Shown here piece by piece: positions 15,738 through 25,242 of a DNA stretch of 64,000 nucleotides. The stretch's first letter is position 1, and each line of letters starts with the position of its first letter. Source of the DNA: Streptomyces sp. F001 (GTDB lineage: Bacteria > Actinomycetota > Actinomycetes > Streptomycetales > Streptomycetaceae); assembly GCF_004187715.1 (NCBI RefSeq), contig NZ_QZWF01000009.1, positions 124,001 to 188,000 of the forward strand. The letters are read 5' to 3'. The position numbers and the translations under genes are program-made. The notes under the pieces are model-generated. The model was not told where the DNA came from. It saw nothing but the letters and a program-made list of their open reading frames with translations, and ran no database searches.

Positions 15738-17485
15738 TCCGGCGGCCCGCCGCAGCTCGTATCGCAGAGGGCGGAGAGGGCTGGGAGCTGGGCGGACGGA
15801 GATGGGGGGTGGGAGCGGAGGGAGGGCGTCGGGGATACGCGGGGCGTTTGGGGCGGGGTGGGCGGGCAAGGGGGCCGGGTCGGTGGCGGCCGAGGCGGGG
15901 CGAGCGGCGGGTGGAGGGCGATGGCAGTAGGGGGTGGGGTGAGCGGGTTGCTTCGCGGAGGGCGTGACCACGGAGGCGGGGGTTGTGACTCCGGCCTGTC
16001 GACGCTCGGGTGCGGTGAGTGGTTGGTCGTCGGGGTGGGTCGGCAGGCGACGTGCGGGCTGCGCCTGGGAAGCCGCGGCATCCGCGCCGGGGGCCGCGAC
16101 CGAGTCCGCTCCGTGGTCGGCGTCGCGTGTGGCGTGTGGCCGGCCGAGGGGGACGTCGCAGCGTGGGACGTGGCGACCGTGCCCTGGGAAGCCGCGGCAT
16201 CCGACCGAGGGCCGGGACCGAGTCCACGCCATGGTCGGCGTCGGCGTGCGGGGTGTGGCCGGCCGAGAGGGACGCCGTGGCGTGGGACGTGGCGACCGTG
16301 CCCTGGGAAGCCGCGGCATCCGACCGAGGGCCGGGACCGAGTCCGCGTCGGGGTCGGCGTCGGCGTGGGGCGTTGCGGCGTGGGCGTGGTGCTGCCCGAC
16401 GAGGGGGTGGTGGCGGGCGTTGTCGCCGGAGTCGCATCGGGAGGCGTTTTGTCGACAGTTGCCGAGTGCGTGGCAGTGCGGCTGCGTGACGCCTCGTCAG
16501 GTCCTTGCGGAAGGTGGGCCGTCCAGCGTGTCTCCGAGCCGGGCCTTTCCGCGGTGGCCGACCGCTCATGGACCGTCTGCGGCCCCTCCGGAGCGGCCGC
16601 TCCCGCGCCCGGCCCCATGTCCCCGATCTCGTCGGCGAGTTGGAGCACGAGGATGCCGTGCCGGTACGCCGTCTCACCGACGTCGGCGCAGGTGCTGCCG
16701 TACACGGAAAGGCGATTGCCACGTTCCTGTACGACCTCGACGGAGCGCTGCGCCGTCCGGGCCTCCCTGGTGAGCAAGGCGGCGAGCCGGGCGGACTGCG
16801 GACTGCGAACGGCGACACGTGGCCGCAGCCGGGTACGGGCGAACTCGGTCGCCTCCTGGTCGGCGACGAGCCTGCCCCGCTCCAGCGTGACGACGCGGTC
16901 CACGGTGCGCGCGGCCTCCTTGGGGTCGGCCGTGGTGACCAGGACCGTACCGCCCTGGCCCGCGTGCGCGCGCAGCATGCCGTACAGCCAGCGGCTCTCA
17001 CGCGCCGAGAGTCCGTCGGAGGGCTCGTCGAGCACGAGAGTGTGGGGATCGGACAACAGGGCGCAGGCCAGGCCGAGCCGACGGTCCATGCCTCGGGAGA
17101 GCGTGCCGAGTCGTTCCTCGCTCAGGCTGACGAGACCGACCACCTCGAGGACTTCGTCGGCACGCCGGACCGAGATCCCGGCGGCGGCGCACAGCATCCT
17201 CAGGTGACTGCGTACCGTTCGGCCCGGGTGTCCCGGCACATCACCCAGCAGGACACCGACTTCGCGCGAGGGATGAGCGATGCGATGGAGCGGGCGGCCT
17301 CTGAAGTAGGTGACTCCGCGACCCTGTTGGAGTTCGAGCATCAGTCTGAGCGCGGTCGTCTTACCCGCGCCAGGGTCGCCGAGCAGCGCGGTGACGCAGC
17401 CGGCGCGCGCTTCGAAGGAGACGTCGTCGACGGCAGGCGGAAGGCCTTTGCGGGAATTGCTGGTCAGTCCGAATGCCTGGATCAC
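15734..17485 (-). CDS. ABC transporter ATP-binding protein with repeat-rich tail
   Basis: Residues 1-220 form an ABC ATPase: Walker A GDPGAGKTT (36-44), signature LSRGMDRRLGLACAL, and Walker B TLVLDEPSDGL. A helper region (about 225-280) follows, and then about 280 residues of Pro/Thr/Arg-rich low-complexity sequence made partly from a 119-bp DNA repeat. After the repeat the frame runs through sequence that looks random and stops where a permease frame is already open. The natural reading may be a single ATPase-permease protein whose frame has been broken by repeat copy number. I chose the GTG at 17485; a TTG at 17494 is possible. Confidence 0.75.
   Translation of the reverse strand: MIQAFGLTSNSRKGLPPAVDDVSFEARAGCVTALLGDPGAGKTTALRLMLELQQGRGVTYFRGRPLHRIAHPSREVGVLLGDVPGHPGRTVRSHLRMLCAAAGISVRRADEVLEVVGLVSLSEERLGTLSRGMDRRLGLACALLSDPHTLVLDEPSDGLSARESRWLYGMLRAHAGQGGTVLVTTADPKEAARTVDRVVTLERGRLVADQEATEFARTRLRPRVAVRSPQSARLAALLTREARTAQRSVEVVQERGNRLSVYGSTCADVGETAYRHGILVLQLADEIGDMGPGAGAAAPEGPQTVHERSATAERPGSETRWTAHLPQGPDEASRSRTATHSATVDKTPPDATPATTPATTPSSGSTTPTPQRPTPTPTPTRTRSRPSVGCRGFPGHGRHVPRHGVPLGRPHPARRRRPWRGLGPGPRSDAAASQGTVATSHAATSPSAGHTPHATPTTERTRSRPPARMPRLPRRSPHVACRPTPTTNHSPHPSVDRPESQPPPPWSRPPRSNPLTPPPTAIALHPPLAPPRPPPTRPPCPPTPPQTPRVSPTPSLRSHPPSPSAQLPALSALCDTSCGGPPE
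16064..16368. repeat. 119-bp tandem repeat, two full copies and a part
   Basis: Units begin with CCTGGGAAGCCGCGGCATCC at 16064, 16183 and 16302, exactly 119 bp apart each time. The second and third units are identical over their first 43 bases; the first is more divergent, and the third breaks off near 16368. Since 119 is not divisible by three, each copy puts the minus-strand coding frame out of step. All three minus frames are open across the repeat. Confidence 0.92.
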
Positions 17486-17619
17486 CTGTAGCAAGATAGC
17501 GGGCCATTTAGGATTTTTCGGGCATCAATGGCTCCAGTACACGAGCGTGATCGGATGGATCAACCTGTGTTGGCCCTTCCGTGCACCTCCGGTCGGCTGC
17601 CCATTGGCTGGAGCCGGCG

Positions 17620-18378
17620 TCACACCTCGGGACGCAGCATCGGCGGGTTCAGGAGTGTGGCACCGCCCGCGCGGAAGAGCTGGGCCGGACGGCCGCCCTG
17701 ACGTGTGGTCGTACCCCCGGTGGGGACGAGGAAGCCGGGCGTGCCCGTCACCTTGCGGTGGAAGTTGCGGGGATCGAGCGCCACACCCCAGACAGCCTCG
17801 TAGACGCGGCGCAGCTCGCCGACGGTGAACTCGGGCGGGCAGAACGCCGTGGCCAGGGACGAGTACTCAATCTTGGACCGGGCGCGCTCCACACCGTCCG
17901 AGAGGATCTGGGCGTGGTCGAAAGCGAGTGGGGCCACCGGTTCGCCGTCGCGGCCGTAGCCGCCCTGTTGCAGCAGTTCCTCGACCGGTGCCCAGCGCGC
18001 GTTGCTGGCGTCGCCGCCGGCGCGCGGTGCGGGCAGGTCGGGGGCCAGCGCGAGATGGGCGACGCTGACCACACGCATCCGGGGGTCCCGCTTGGGGTCG
18101 CCGTACGTCGCGAGCTGTTCCAGATGAGCGCCGTTGTCCTGGGCAGGGACGGACGGATCATGGACGCGCAGCCCCGTCTCCTCGGCAAGCTCGCGCGCGG
18201 CGGCCTGGGCCAGATCCTCGTCGGCCCGTACGAAGCCGCCGGGAAGCGCCCAGCGCCCCTGGAACGGGGGCTCGCCCCTGCGTACCGCCAGCGCACACAG
18301 AGCATGGCGGCGCACGGTCAGCACGACCAGGTCCACGGTGACGGCAAAGGGCGGAAAGGCTGACGGGTCGTAGGGCAT
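17620..18378 (-). CDS. Nudix hydrolase with winged helix, NrtR-like
   Basis: A 252-residue protein with a Nudix domain and a complete Nudix box at 47-70 (GGFVRADEDLA, then ARELAEETGL). A C-terminal winged HTH lies at about 185-235 (EYSSLATAFCPPEFTVGEL, RNFHRKV). This matches the NrtR group of ADP-ribose-responsive regulators, some of which control NAD metabolism. An ADP-ribose pyrophosphatase is the alternative, since the box keeps all catalytic residues. The N-terminus PFAVTVDLVVLTV is typical. No NAD genes are adjacent. Confidence 0.82.
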   Translation of the reverse strand: MPYDPSAFPPFAVTVDLVVLTVRRHALCALAVRRGEPPFQGRWALPGGFVRADEDLAQAAARELAEETGLRVHDPSVPAQDNGAHLEQLATYGDPKRDPRMRVVSVAHLALAPDLPAPRAGGDASNARWAPVEELLQQGGYGRDGEPVAPLAFDHAQILSDGVERARSKIEYSSLATAFCPPEFTVGELRRVYEAVWGVALDPRNFHRKVTGTPGFLVPTGGTTTRQGGRPAQLFRAGGATLLNPPMLRPEV

Positions 18379-18632
18379 GTCGCGATCATAGTCGTCTGCC
18401 TGACGATAAACACTCCCTTCGTCGGCCGCATCGACGGCTGGTCCGGATCCGTGCAGCAGGGGTCTCCCGCAGCTCCCGGCCGTCGTGTGCGGACGCATCA
18501 TTCGAGGTCACGGTCGTTGACGTGCGGATCGCACGCCTGGTCGCCGCACGGGGTCACAGAGCCGACCGCCGCACTGCGTCGCGCCCTCCATCGGCGCGCA
18601 GAGTCACCTACACTCACCATCGCGGCACCAGG

Positions 18633-19815
18633 TCACACCCCCAACTGCAGCCCGTCGGCCGCCTCCTCGACCATGGCGAGGCCGAGGCCACTGACCCGTA
18701 CGGAGAAGGGGGCCTCCGCGAGCCGCAGTCCCGTCAGTCCGAGCTCGCCGAGCGGCGCGCTGGGAACGGGACGCAGTGTGACGGCGCCCGCCGGGGCATC
18801 GGGACGGATGCCGACGAGGGTGGTGAACAGCAGGGCAGCTGATGCCGCCGCCGTGGCTGCGGGGCGGCAGGCAGCGGGGTGGGGAAGCGGAACGCTCCCG
18901 TTGGTTCGCTGTTCTCCGGCGTACATCTCGGGCAGCCGGTAGCCGAAGGCCTCGGCCGCCGCGAGGATGCCTCGTAGCAGCGAACTCGCCTCCTTCTCAT
19001 CTCCGGCGACAGCCTGGCCGCGACAGCGACAGCCGTCTCGTGGACCCGTACGGCGCCGCCGCGGTGGCCGAACGGGTTGTAGCCCGCTTCCCGGACGCCC
19101 AGTCCGCGCAGCCCCCAGCGCCGGGCTGCCGAGGAGTCGGGCCAGCTGTTCGGTCTGGACTCGGTCGAGCAGCCCGGGCGCTCGCTCTCCCCCACCCAGC
19201 AGGCCGGTGTCGAGCAGGTGGACGGCGGTTGCCCCGAGGTGCGGCACAGAGCGACCGTCCGGCGTGCGGGCGGCTGCCGACCCGCCGCCCCGAGCCCGTC
19301 GAGCCAGAAATCCTTCCGGAAGGCCGACCTCAGCGCCCGGGCCCGCTCCCGCAACCCGGCGCCGCCCGGTCTGGCGCACGCGTCGAGCAGGTCGGCACCG
19401 AGCAGAGCGGCACGGTGGGCATGCGCCTGTGTCTCGGGACGTACGGGACCACCGGGCTGCGGGTCGCACAGGAATGTGCCGTCGCCCACCGTGGTCCGCA
19501 GCCAGGCGAGGCAACGTTCTGCCGTCGGCAGCAGCTCTTCCGTTTCGTTCTCCGCAGTCCCCAGCGACGGGCCTCCGCGAGCAACACGGGGAAGAAACAG
19601 CGTGGCCTCGGTGCCGGTGCAGCCCGGCGGCAAGTGCTCGCCGGTATCCCGGCGCGGCCCGGGAATCATTCCGGCCTGCCAGCCAGAGCCCCCGAGTTGT
19701 GCGCGGGCGACCGAGCGCGACGTGCCCGCTGCGAGCCGGATGCCGAGTGGCAGCGTCATCCGAGCTGCGGCCAGGGCATCGGCCGACGTCAGACCACAGC
19801 GCCACGACGCCCCGG
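18633..19815 (-). pseudogene. Glycogen debranching enzyme remnant, multiply frameshifted
   Basis: The C-terminal amylo-alpha-1,6-glucosidase part can be followed across all three minus frames. It reads ARMTLPLGIRLAAGT and GCTGTEATLF, then LLAEARRWGL, then ELLPTAERCLAWLRTTVGDG and QAHAHRAALLGADLLDAC, then AVHLLDTGLLGGGE, then GLRGLGVREAGYNPFGHR, and finally EKEASSLLRGILAAAEAFGY to the end GLAMVEEAADGLQLGV. At least five frame changes are needed. The N-terminal half of the enzyme is not recognisable. It cannot make a working enzyme as read. The gap from 18379 to 18632 holds nothing recognisable. Confidence 0.82.
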
Positions 19816-19841
19816 CTGCGAGGTATGGCCTGGATCGTGGA

Positions 19842-20060
19842 CTAGGGCGGTACGCGCCCCTGGAAGGTTGACGTAGGCGGTGCCGGATCCTGCACCGTGA
19901 ACTTGGGCGGTACCAGAACCTGCACCGTAGACCTGGACAGCACCGGACCTTGGACCATGGAGGACTGCACCGGCTTCTGCACGATCGACTGATGCGATAC
20001 CGAGCCGTGGGCCGCGAACCGAGGCGGAGCCGAGCCCTGGACCGTTGGCTCGCGGTGCCC
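19842..20060 (-). repeat. Degenerate 30-bp repeats coding a decapeptide motif
   Basis: About seven units of 30 bp follow each other. In one minus frame they read as ten-residue repeats such as TVQGSAPPRF, TVQVLVPPKF and TVQDPAPPTS, and the frame closes at TAG (19842-19844). The open frame extends back to 20390 but has no recognisable domain. The region 20061-20386 shows nothing else. It may be a Pro-rich linker of the broken debranching gene or a separate protein. Confidence 0.5.
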
Positions 20061-20386
20061 GACCACGTCTGTGCGCGATGCCGGGTCCATGCACCGATCC
20101 GGCGTGTCGCGAACCTGCCACTGGTGGAGCGGTCGTCGGCGGAGGGCAGAGTCAGCTGGGGCATGGGACGGCTTCCTCTGCGCTCTGTGCGCCTCGGGGG
20201 GGTTCGGGGCCAGGAGTGGCGCTCCGGAATGGCGTGGCGGTACGCCGGTGCGGCCCGTGACCGGGCAACCCCACCGAATGGCGGCCAGAGCACACACTCT
20301 CGGCGTCGATTCGGGCAGATCGCCCAGCCACCACCCCCGACGGGAAGGCGCCGGCCCGACGACACATACCCGCACCCTCCCGCCAG

Positions 20387-22006
20387 TCACTCACGCGTCC
20401 CCCTCGATACGGCTGCCCCCAGAACCCACGCCCCATTTACGGGCGCCGCGACGCCGCAGCGCTGCCTTCCCGACCGTGCGCGGACGTGTACTGCCGCTCC
20501 GCCCGGCCCCGGCCCCGTGCCCCCCTTCGGCATTGCACGAGGCTTGCCGGCACCCCCCTTGTCCTCGCATGCCGACACCCCCGACGAGCAGGGGCGCCCG
20601 GCGCCACCAGAGGGAAGTGCTGGGCGCTTCTGCCGAGACGTCGGTCCCGCAGCCGTCCCGGGCGCGGGTTCGGATCCGTCGGCGTCGCGGCTCACCGCGA
20701 ATTCGGTGTCCTGGGGCCTGTCGAGTCGCTCGGCTGCGCCACGAGCACTGCCCTCGCGTTCCGCGCGCAGGCAGCGGCGGATCGACTCCGGATCCAGTCC
20801 TTCGTTGACGGCCTGGTGCAGGAGGCGGGCGAACAGATAGCCGGGGTCCGCACCCAGCGCCATGGCGAGCGCCTCCCGGGCCTCGATGTCGTCCCCGGTC
20901 GACCACGCGACCCAGCCCGCGAGGGTGAGAGGCGCCGCGGCGTGTTCGCCGTAAGGTCCGACACAGCGGCGGGCCAGCGCACGCCAGAGCCGGAGTGCGG
21001 GGCCAGCCTCGTCGCCTTCCATCCACTCGGCTGCGCGATCGCGGGTGGTGCGGTCCTGCAGGCCCAGAATCAGCGCTGCGGCTTCGTCGTGTCCGAGCAG
21101 ATCGTCGTCGCGAAGGTCCGCCCTGAGCGCGCCGGAGGCGGGCGGCGCTGCGGCGAGACGGCTCATGACCCGTTCGGCCAGCTGCAATGTCTCGTCGGCC
21201 ACACACAGGCGACTGGATTCGTCCAGGATCCTGGGGACGAGAGCCATGCTGGCGGTATCCAGGGCGACCTCCTGCTCCAGGGCTGCGGTGGTTTCCCAAG
21301 GCAGGAGCCTCGCCCGCAGCTCACGGAGGGTGCCGCGCACCTGAATCCCGGCGTAGGTGGCCGCGGCGGCGAGGACGGAGGTGCCGGGCATTCCCGTCGG
21401 CAGGCCTTCGACGGGGCAACATCGCTCGTTCTCGCAGCAGTACGACCAGAAGCGGCCATCCGAAATACACAGGGCCTCGATCACCGGTACGTCGAGGAGG
21501 CCGCACTCCACGCGCAGGTTCTGAGCCAGCGGGCGGAGCCGCTCCATGACCTGCCTGCCTGTTTCGCCCTTGCCTGGTTCCTGGCAGAGGTAGGCCACCA
21601 TCTGTTCGGGACGGGCACCTCGGCGTTCGCTTCCCGTCACCAGCCCGTGCGCCAGCTGCGAGGCCACGGGCACCCAGTCGTCCGGATTCTCGGGAATACC
21701 GAGCCGGGCCCGGCCGCCGAACCTGCCGCGTCCGTCACGGTCGTGGAGGGCGACAAGCACGATGCTGTCCTCGGGGCGGTAACCGAGCAGGTACGGCAGG
21801 GCATCGACCAGCTCGGCCGGGGTGCGCAGCGTGACGCGATGTGTGTCGGCAGGTGCGTCGTACATGGTGGATTCGACATTCTCGGTGTGTTGAAGGTGCG
21901 GTGTGTGGCCCTCGGGCGCTCCATGGCCGTTGGGGCCCTGTCGTCCCTCCCGTCCGGCAGTGTCGTCGTTTTCGAAGGATCCAGTGGTTTCGCCGTGGTT
22001 CGTCAT
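20387..22006 (-). CDS. DUF4192 family protein
   Basis: A 539-residue actinobacterial protein of unknown function. The DUF4192 domain spans about 55-400 and opens with the typical RVTLRTPAELVDALPYLLGY and RPEDSIVLVALHD, then CGLLDVPVIEALCISDGRFW. The centre holds YCCENERCCPVEGLP, a cysteine cluster that could bind metal. A helical segment resembling TPR units follows (AGWVAWSTGDDIEAREALAM, GYLFARLLHQAV). The last 110 residues are low complexity. It is divergent from recQ, with 189 bp between the starts. Confidence 0.85.
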   Translation of the reverse strand: MTNHGETTGSFENDDTAGREGRQGPNGHGAPEGHTPHLQHTENVESTMYDAPADTHRVTLRTPAELVDALPYLLGYRPEDSIVLVALHDRDGRGRFGGRARLGIPENPDDWVPVASQLAHGLVTGSERRGARPEQMVAYLCQEPGKGETGRQVMERLRPLAQNLRVECGLLDVPVIEALCISDGRFWSYCCENERCCPVEGLPTGMPGTSVLAAAATYAGIQVRGTLRELRARLLPWETTAALEQEVALDTASMALVPRILDESSRLCVADETLQLAERVMSRLAAAPPASGALRADLRDDDLLGHDEAAALILGLQDRTTRDRAAEWMEGDEAGPALRLWRALARRCVGPYGEHAAAPLTLAGWVAWSTGDDIEAREALAMALGADPGYLFARLLHQAVNEGLDPESIRRCLRAEREGSARGAAERLDRPQDTEFAVSRDADGSEPAPGTAAGPTSRQKRPALPSGGAGRPCSSGVSACEDKGGAGKPRAMPKGGTGPGPGGAAVHVRARSGRQRCGVAAPVNGAWVLGAAVSRGTRE

Positions 22007-22195
22007 GCGCCGACGATCTCGCGGATCGCAGAATTCCGCTTGTGCCTGTGGATAAGTCCAGCCAGGGACACGTCATACCGCGGCCCGCCACACATCCACG
22101 GCAGACGCCATCGCACTCGCACAGCCCAGATGTCCCCAGCGCCCGACCGCCCACGCCCGGCCCGTTTGTCAGTGCCGTCCTGTTGTATGGGACGC

Positions 22196-24361
22196 ATGGA
22201 GCACACGAGCAACACGGATCTCCGCACGAACGCCGACGCAGTCCTCGCCCGCCTCGTCGGGGACGCCACAGGCGCGGCCCGGCTGCGCGAGGACCAGTGG
22301 CGGGCGATCGAGGCGCTGGTCGCCGACCGCCGCCGGGCCCTGGTCGTCCAGCGCACCGGGTGGGGTAAGTCCGCGGTCTACTTCGTGGCGACCTCACTGC
22401 TGCGGGCCCGCGGCAGCGGCCCCACCGTGATCGTCTCTCCGTTGCTGGCGCTGATGCGCAACCAGGTCGAGGCCGCGGCTCGGGCCGGAATTCACGGACG
22501 GACCATCAACTCCTCGAACACCGAGGAGTGGGATGCCATTCAGTCGGAGATCGCCGCCGGCCAGGTCGACGTCCTGCTCGTCAGCCCGGAGCGGCTCAAC
22601 AACCCGGAATTCCGGGATCAGGTGCTTCCCGAACTCGCGGCCGCGACCGGTCTTCTCGTCGTGGACGAGGCCCACTGCATCTCCGACTGGGGCCACGATT
22701 TCCGTCCGGACTACCGTCGGCTGCGAACCATGCTCACCGATCTGCCGCCCGGTGTGCCCGTACTCGCCACGACCGCCACTGCCAACGCGCGCGTAACGGC
22801 GGACGTCGCTGAGCAGCTCGGCACGGGTGGCACGTCGGACGCCCTGGTGCTGCGCGGCCCACTGGACCGGGAGAGCCTGAGCCTCGGTGTGCTGCCGCTG
22901 CCGGACGCCGCGCACCGGATGGCCTGGCTCGCAGACCACCTCGACGAGCTGCCGGGCTCGGGGATCATCTATACGCTCACCGTGGCCGCCGCCGAGGAGG
23001 TCACCGCCTTTCTGCGCCACCGTGGGCACACTGTTTCCTCGTACACCGGAAAGACGGAGAACGCCGAACGCCAGCAGGCCGAGGACGATCTGCTCGCCAA
23101 CAAGGTGAAGGCACTGGTCGCCACGTCAGCCCTCGGCATGGGCTTCGACAAACCCGACCTCGGCTTTGTCCTTCACCTCGGCTCACCTTCCTCCCCCATC
23201 GCCTACTACCAGCAGGTCGGCCGCGCCGGTCGCGGCGTGGAGCACGCCGAGGTCCTCCTCCTGCCCGGGAAGGAAGACGAAGCCATCTGGGAGTACTTCG
23301 CCTCCCTCGCGTTCCCGTCCGAAGACCTGGTGCGCCGCACTCTGGACGTCCTCGCGCGCGCGGAGCGGCCCATGTCGCTGCCCGCCCTGGAACCACTCGT
23401 GGAGCTGCGCCGCTCCCGCCTGGAGACCATGCTCAAGGTCCTCGATGTGGACGGTGCAGTGCGGCGGGTCAAGGGCGGCTGGGTCGCCACGGGGCAGCCG
23501 TGGACGTACGACTCGGAGCGTTACGACTGGGTCGCCCGGCAGCGCAGGGCCGAGCAGCAGGCGATGCGTGACTACGCGGCGACGACGGGATGCCGCATGG
23601 AGTTCCTGCAGCGCCAGCTCGACGACGAGGGTGCCAAACCCTGCGGGCGCTGCGACAACTGCGCGGGCGCGCGCTTCGCCGCGGACACGTCGACCGGCGC
23701 GCTGGACGCCGCGCGCGTCGACCTGGGGCGGGCGGGCGTCGAGGTGGAACCTCGCCGTATGTGGCCGACGGGACTGCCGGCGATCGGCATCGATCTCAAG
23801 GGGCGTATCCCGGTCGGTGAACAAGCCGCCTCGGGGCGGGCGCTGGGGCGGCTGTCTGACATCGGCTGGGGCAACCGGCTGCGGCCGATCCTCGCCCCGC
23901 AGGCACCTGACGGCCCCGTGCCGGACGATGTGGCAAGGGCCGTAGTCGGCGTACTGGCCGACTGGGCAAAGGGACCCGGGGGCTGGGCCTCGGGGGCGGC
24001 GGATGCCCCGGCGCGTCCCGTCGGCGTGGTCACCGTCACCTCGCGCACTCGCCCCGCACTGATCCACTCCCTGGGTGCGCGCATCGCGGAGGTCGGCCGA
24101 CTGCCGCTGCTGGGGTCGGTGGAGTACGCGGTCGACGCTTCCCCGGTCTCGCGGAGCAACAGTGCCCAACGCCTCAAAGCGCTCGACGGAGCGCTGACCG
24201 TACCGCCACCCCTCAGCGCAGCGCTCACCGAGAACCGCGGCCCCGTCCTCCTCGTGGACGACTTCACGGAGACGGGTTGGACCCTCGCGGTCGTGGCGCG
24301 CATGCTGCGGCGTGTCGGCGCGCAGGAGGTGCTGCCTCTTGTTCTGGGCGTGCAGAGTTGA
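22196..24361 (+). CDS. RecQ-family DNA helicase with phosphoribosyltransferase-like tail
   Basis: A 721-residue superfamily 2 helicase. Motif I is RTGWGKSA (53-60), the DEAH box VVDEAHCISDWGHDF is near 155, and motif VI reads QVGRAGRG. A zinc-binding CGRCDNCAG cluster follows at about 480, as in RecQ. The last 150 residues are unlike an HRDC domain and contain GPVLLVDDFTETGWTL with a following MLRRVGAQEVLPLVL, the PRPP-binding motif of phosphoribosyltransferases. The product should unwind recombination or repair intermediates; the tail's role is unknown. I chose the ATG at 22196 (GGGA upstream); 22187 is possible. Confidence 0.9.
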   Translation: MEHTSNTDLRTNADAVLARLVGDATGAARLREDQWRAIEALVADRRRALVVQRTGWGKSAVYFVATSLLRARGSGPTVIVSPLLALMRNQVEAAARAGIHGRTINSSNTEEWDAIQSEIAAGQVDVLLVSPERLNNPEFRDQVLPELAAATGLLVVDEAHCISDWGHDFRPDYRRLRTMLTDLPPGVPVLATTATANARVTADVAEQLGTGGTSDALVLRGPLDRESLSLGVLPLPDAAHRMAWLADHLDELPGSGIIYTLTVAAAEEVTAFLRHRGHTVSSYTGKTENAERQQAEDDLLANKVKALVATSALGMGFDKPDLGFVLHLGSPSSPIAYYQQVGRAGRGVEHAEVLLLPGKEDEAIWEYFASLAFPSEDLVRRTLDVLARAERPMSLPALEPLVELRRSRLETMLKVLDVDGAVRRVKGGWVATGQPWTYDSERYDWVARQRRAEQQAMRDYAATTGCRMEFLQRQLDDEGAKPCGRCDNCAGARFAADTSTGALDAARVDLGRAGVEVEPRRMWPTGLPAIGIDLKGRIPVGEQAASGRALGRLSDIGWGNRLRPILAPQAPDGPVPDDVARAVVGVLADWAKGPGGWASGAADAPARPVGVVTVTSRTRPALIHSLGARIAEVGRLPLLGSVEYAVDASPVSRSNSAQRLKALDGALTVPPPLSAALTENRGPVLLVDDFTETGWTLAVVARMLRRVGAQEVLPLVLGVQS

Positions 24362-24606
24362 CCAGGTGTACCCGTGCCGTCCACCCAGGCGTTACTCAAC
24401 GCCCCGCTGGGTACGGATATAAGCCACAGTCCACGCATTAAGGGTCGGCGGCCCCAATTGCTCGTTGCCGCATCCCAGTTCGACAGGAAGAATTGAAGTC
24501 CGCTCCCCGCACGGCTCATCCGTGATCAGGTACGGCTCCGCTGCGGTGTGCGCTCCCCCGAACCAGACCCCGCCCGCAGTGTGGGCGCGTAGCCGAAGGG
24601 AGGATC

Positions 24607-25242
24607 GTGACCTTCGGATTCGCTCCGTCCTCCGCGGCATCCACGTCGACGTCTGCCGACCTGTCCGCCGCCTCCGCCAACCCTGTGGCCCGCCTGCTGG
24701 AACCCGCGGAGTGGGCTGCCGCCGGTATTCCCCTGCTGCGCAACCCCCGTGAGGTCGTCAGCGGACTGCACACACGGCACCGCCCCAGGCCGGCAACGGC
24801 GATCGTGGCCGTGCTCGACGCCGACGAACGACTGCGGGCAAGTGCCTCGTTCACTCGACGTCCGGCCCCCGCCGACGGCTGGATGTTCCGCAACGCGCTG
24901 CTGGCCCAACTGCGCCGGGTCATCCCGCACGATCTGCGCCGCCGCACTCCGGTGCGCACCGCCGTGCTGCTCTACTGCCGCGAGGGCGACGCACGTTGGA
25001 CGGAGGAGGACGGCGCATGGATGTGGGGCCTGCGTGACGCCTGCACCCTGCACGGGCTGCGCTGTGGTGCCTACATCACGCTCACGCGCGACGGCTGGCA
25101 GGTCCTCGGTGAGGGCCGCGGCGGACGCCGTCCCAGCGCCGACTCGGCGCCCGAGCCCTTTGCCACCTCCGAGGCACCGGCCCCACTGCCGCGCACCGGT
25201 GGCGCCGCTTCCGAGGTCCTGCGCCGCGCGGCGGCCCGCTGA
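24607..25242 (+). CDS. Conserved hypothetical protein
   Basis: A 211-residue protein I cannot assign. A Ser/Thr/Ala-rich N-terminus (1-30) precedes a compact domain at about 30-175 with VARLLEPAEWAAAGIPLLRN, TAIVAVLDADERLRASASF, TAVLLYCREGDARWTEED and LRDACTLHGLRCGAYITLTR. The alternating strands suggest an alpha/beta fold. The tail is low complexity. The GTG follows a good GGGAGG site. It lies 245 bp downstream of recQ on the same strand, with no terminator recognised between them. Confidence 0.8.
   Translation: MTFGFAPSSAASTSTSADLSAASANPVARLLEPAEWAAAGIPLLRNPREVVSGLHTRHRPRPATAIVAVLDADERLRASASFTRRPAPADGWMFRNALLAQLRRVIPHDLRRRTPVRTAVLLYCREGDARWTEEDGAWMWGLRDACTLHGLRCGAYITLTRDGWQVLGEGRGGRRPSADSAPEPFATSEAPAPLPRTGGAASEVLRRAAAR

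Noticed and set aside
20486..22195. N-terminal extension of the RecQ frame
   Set aside because: It is antisense to the DUF4192 gene. The helicase family begins near residue 1 of the 22196 start.
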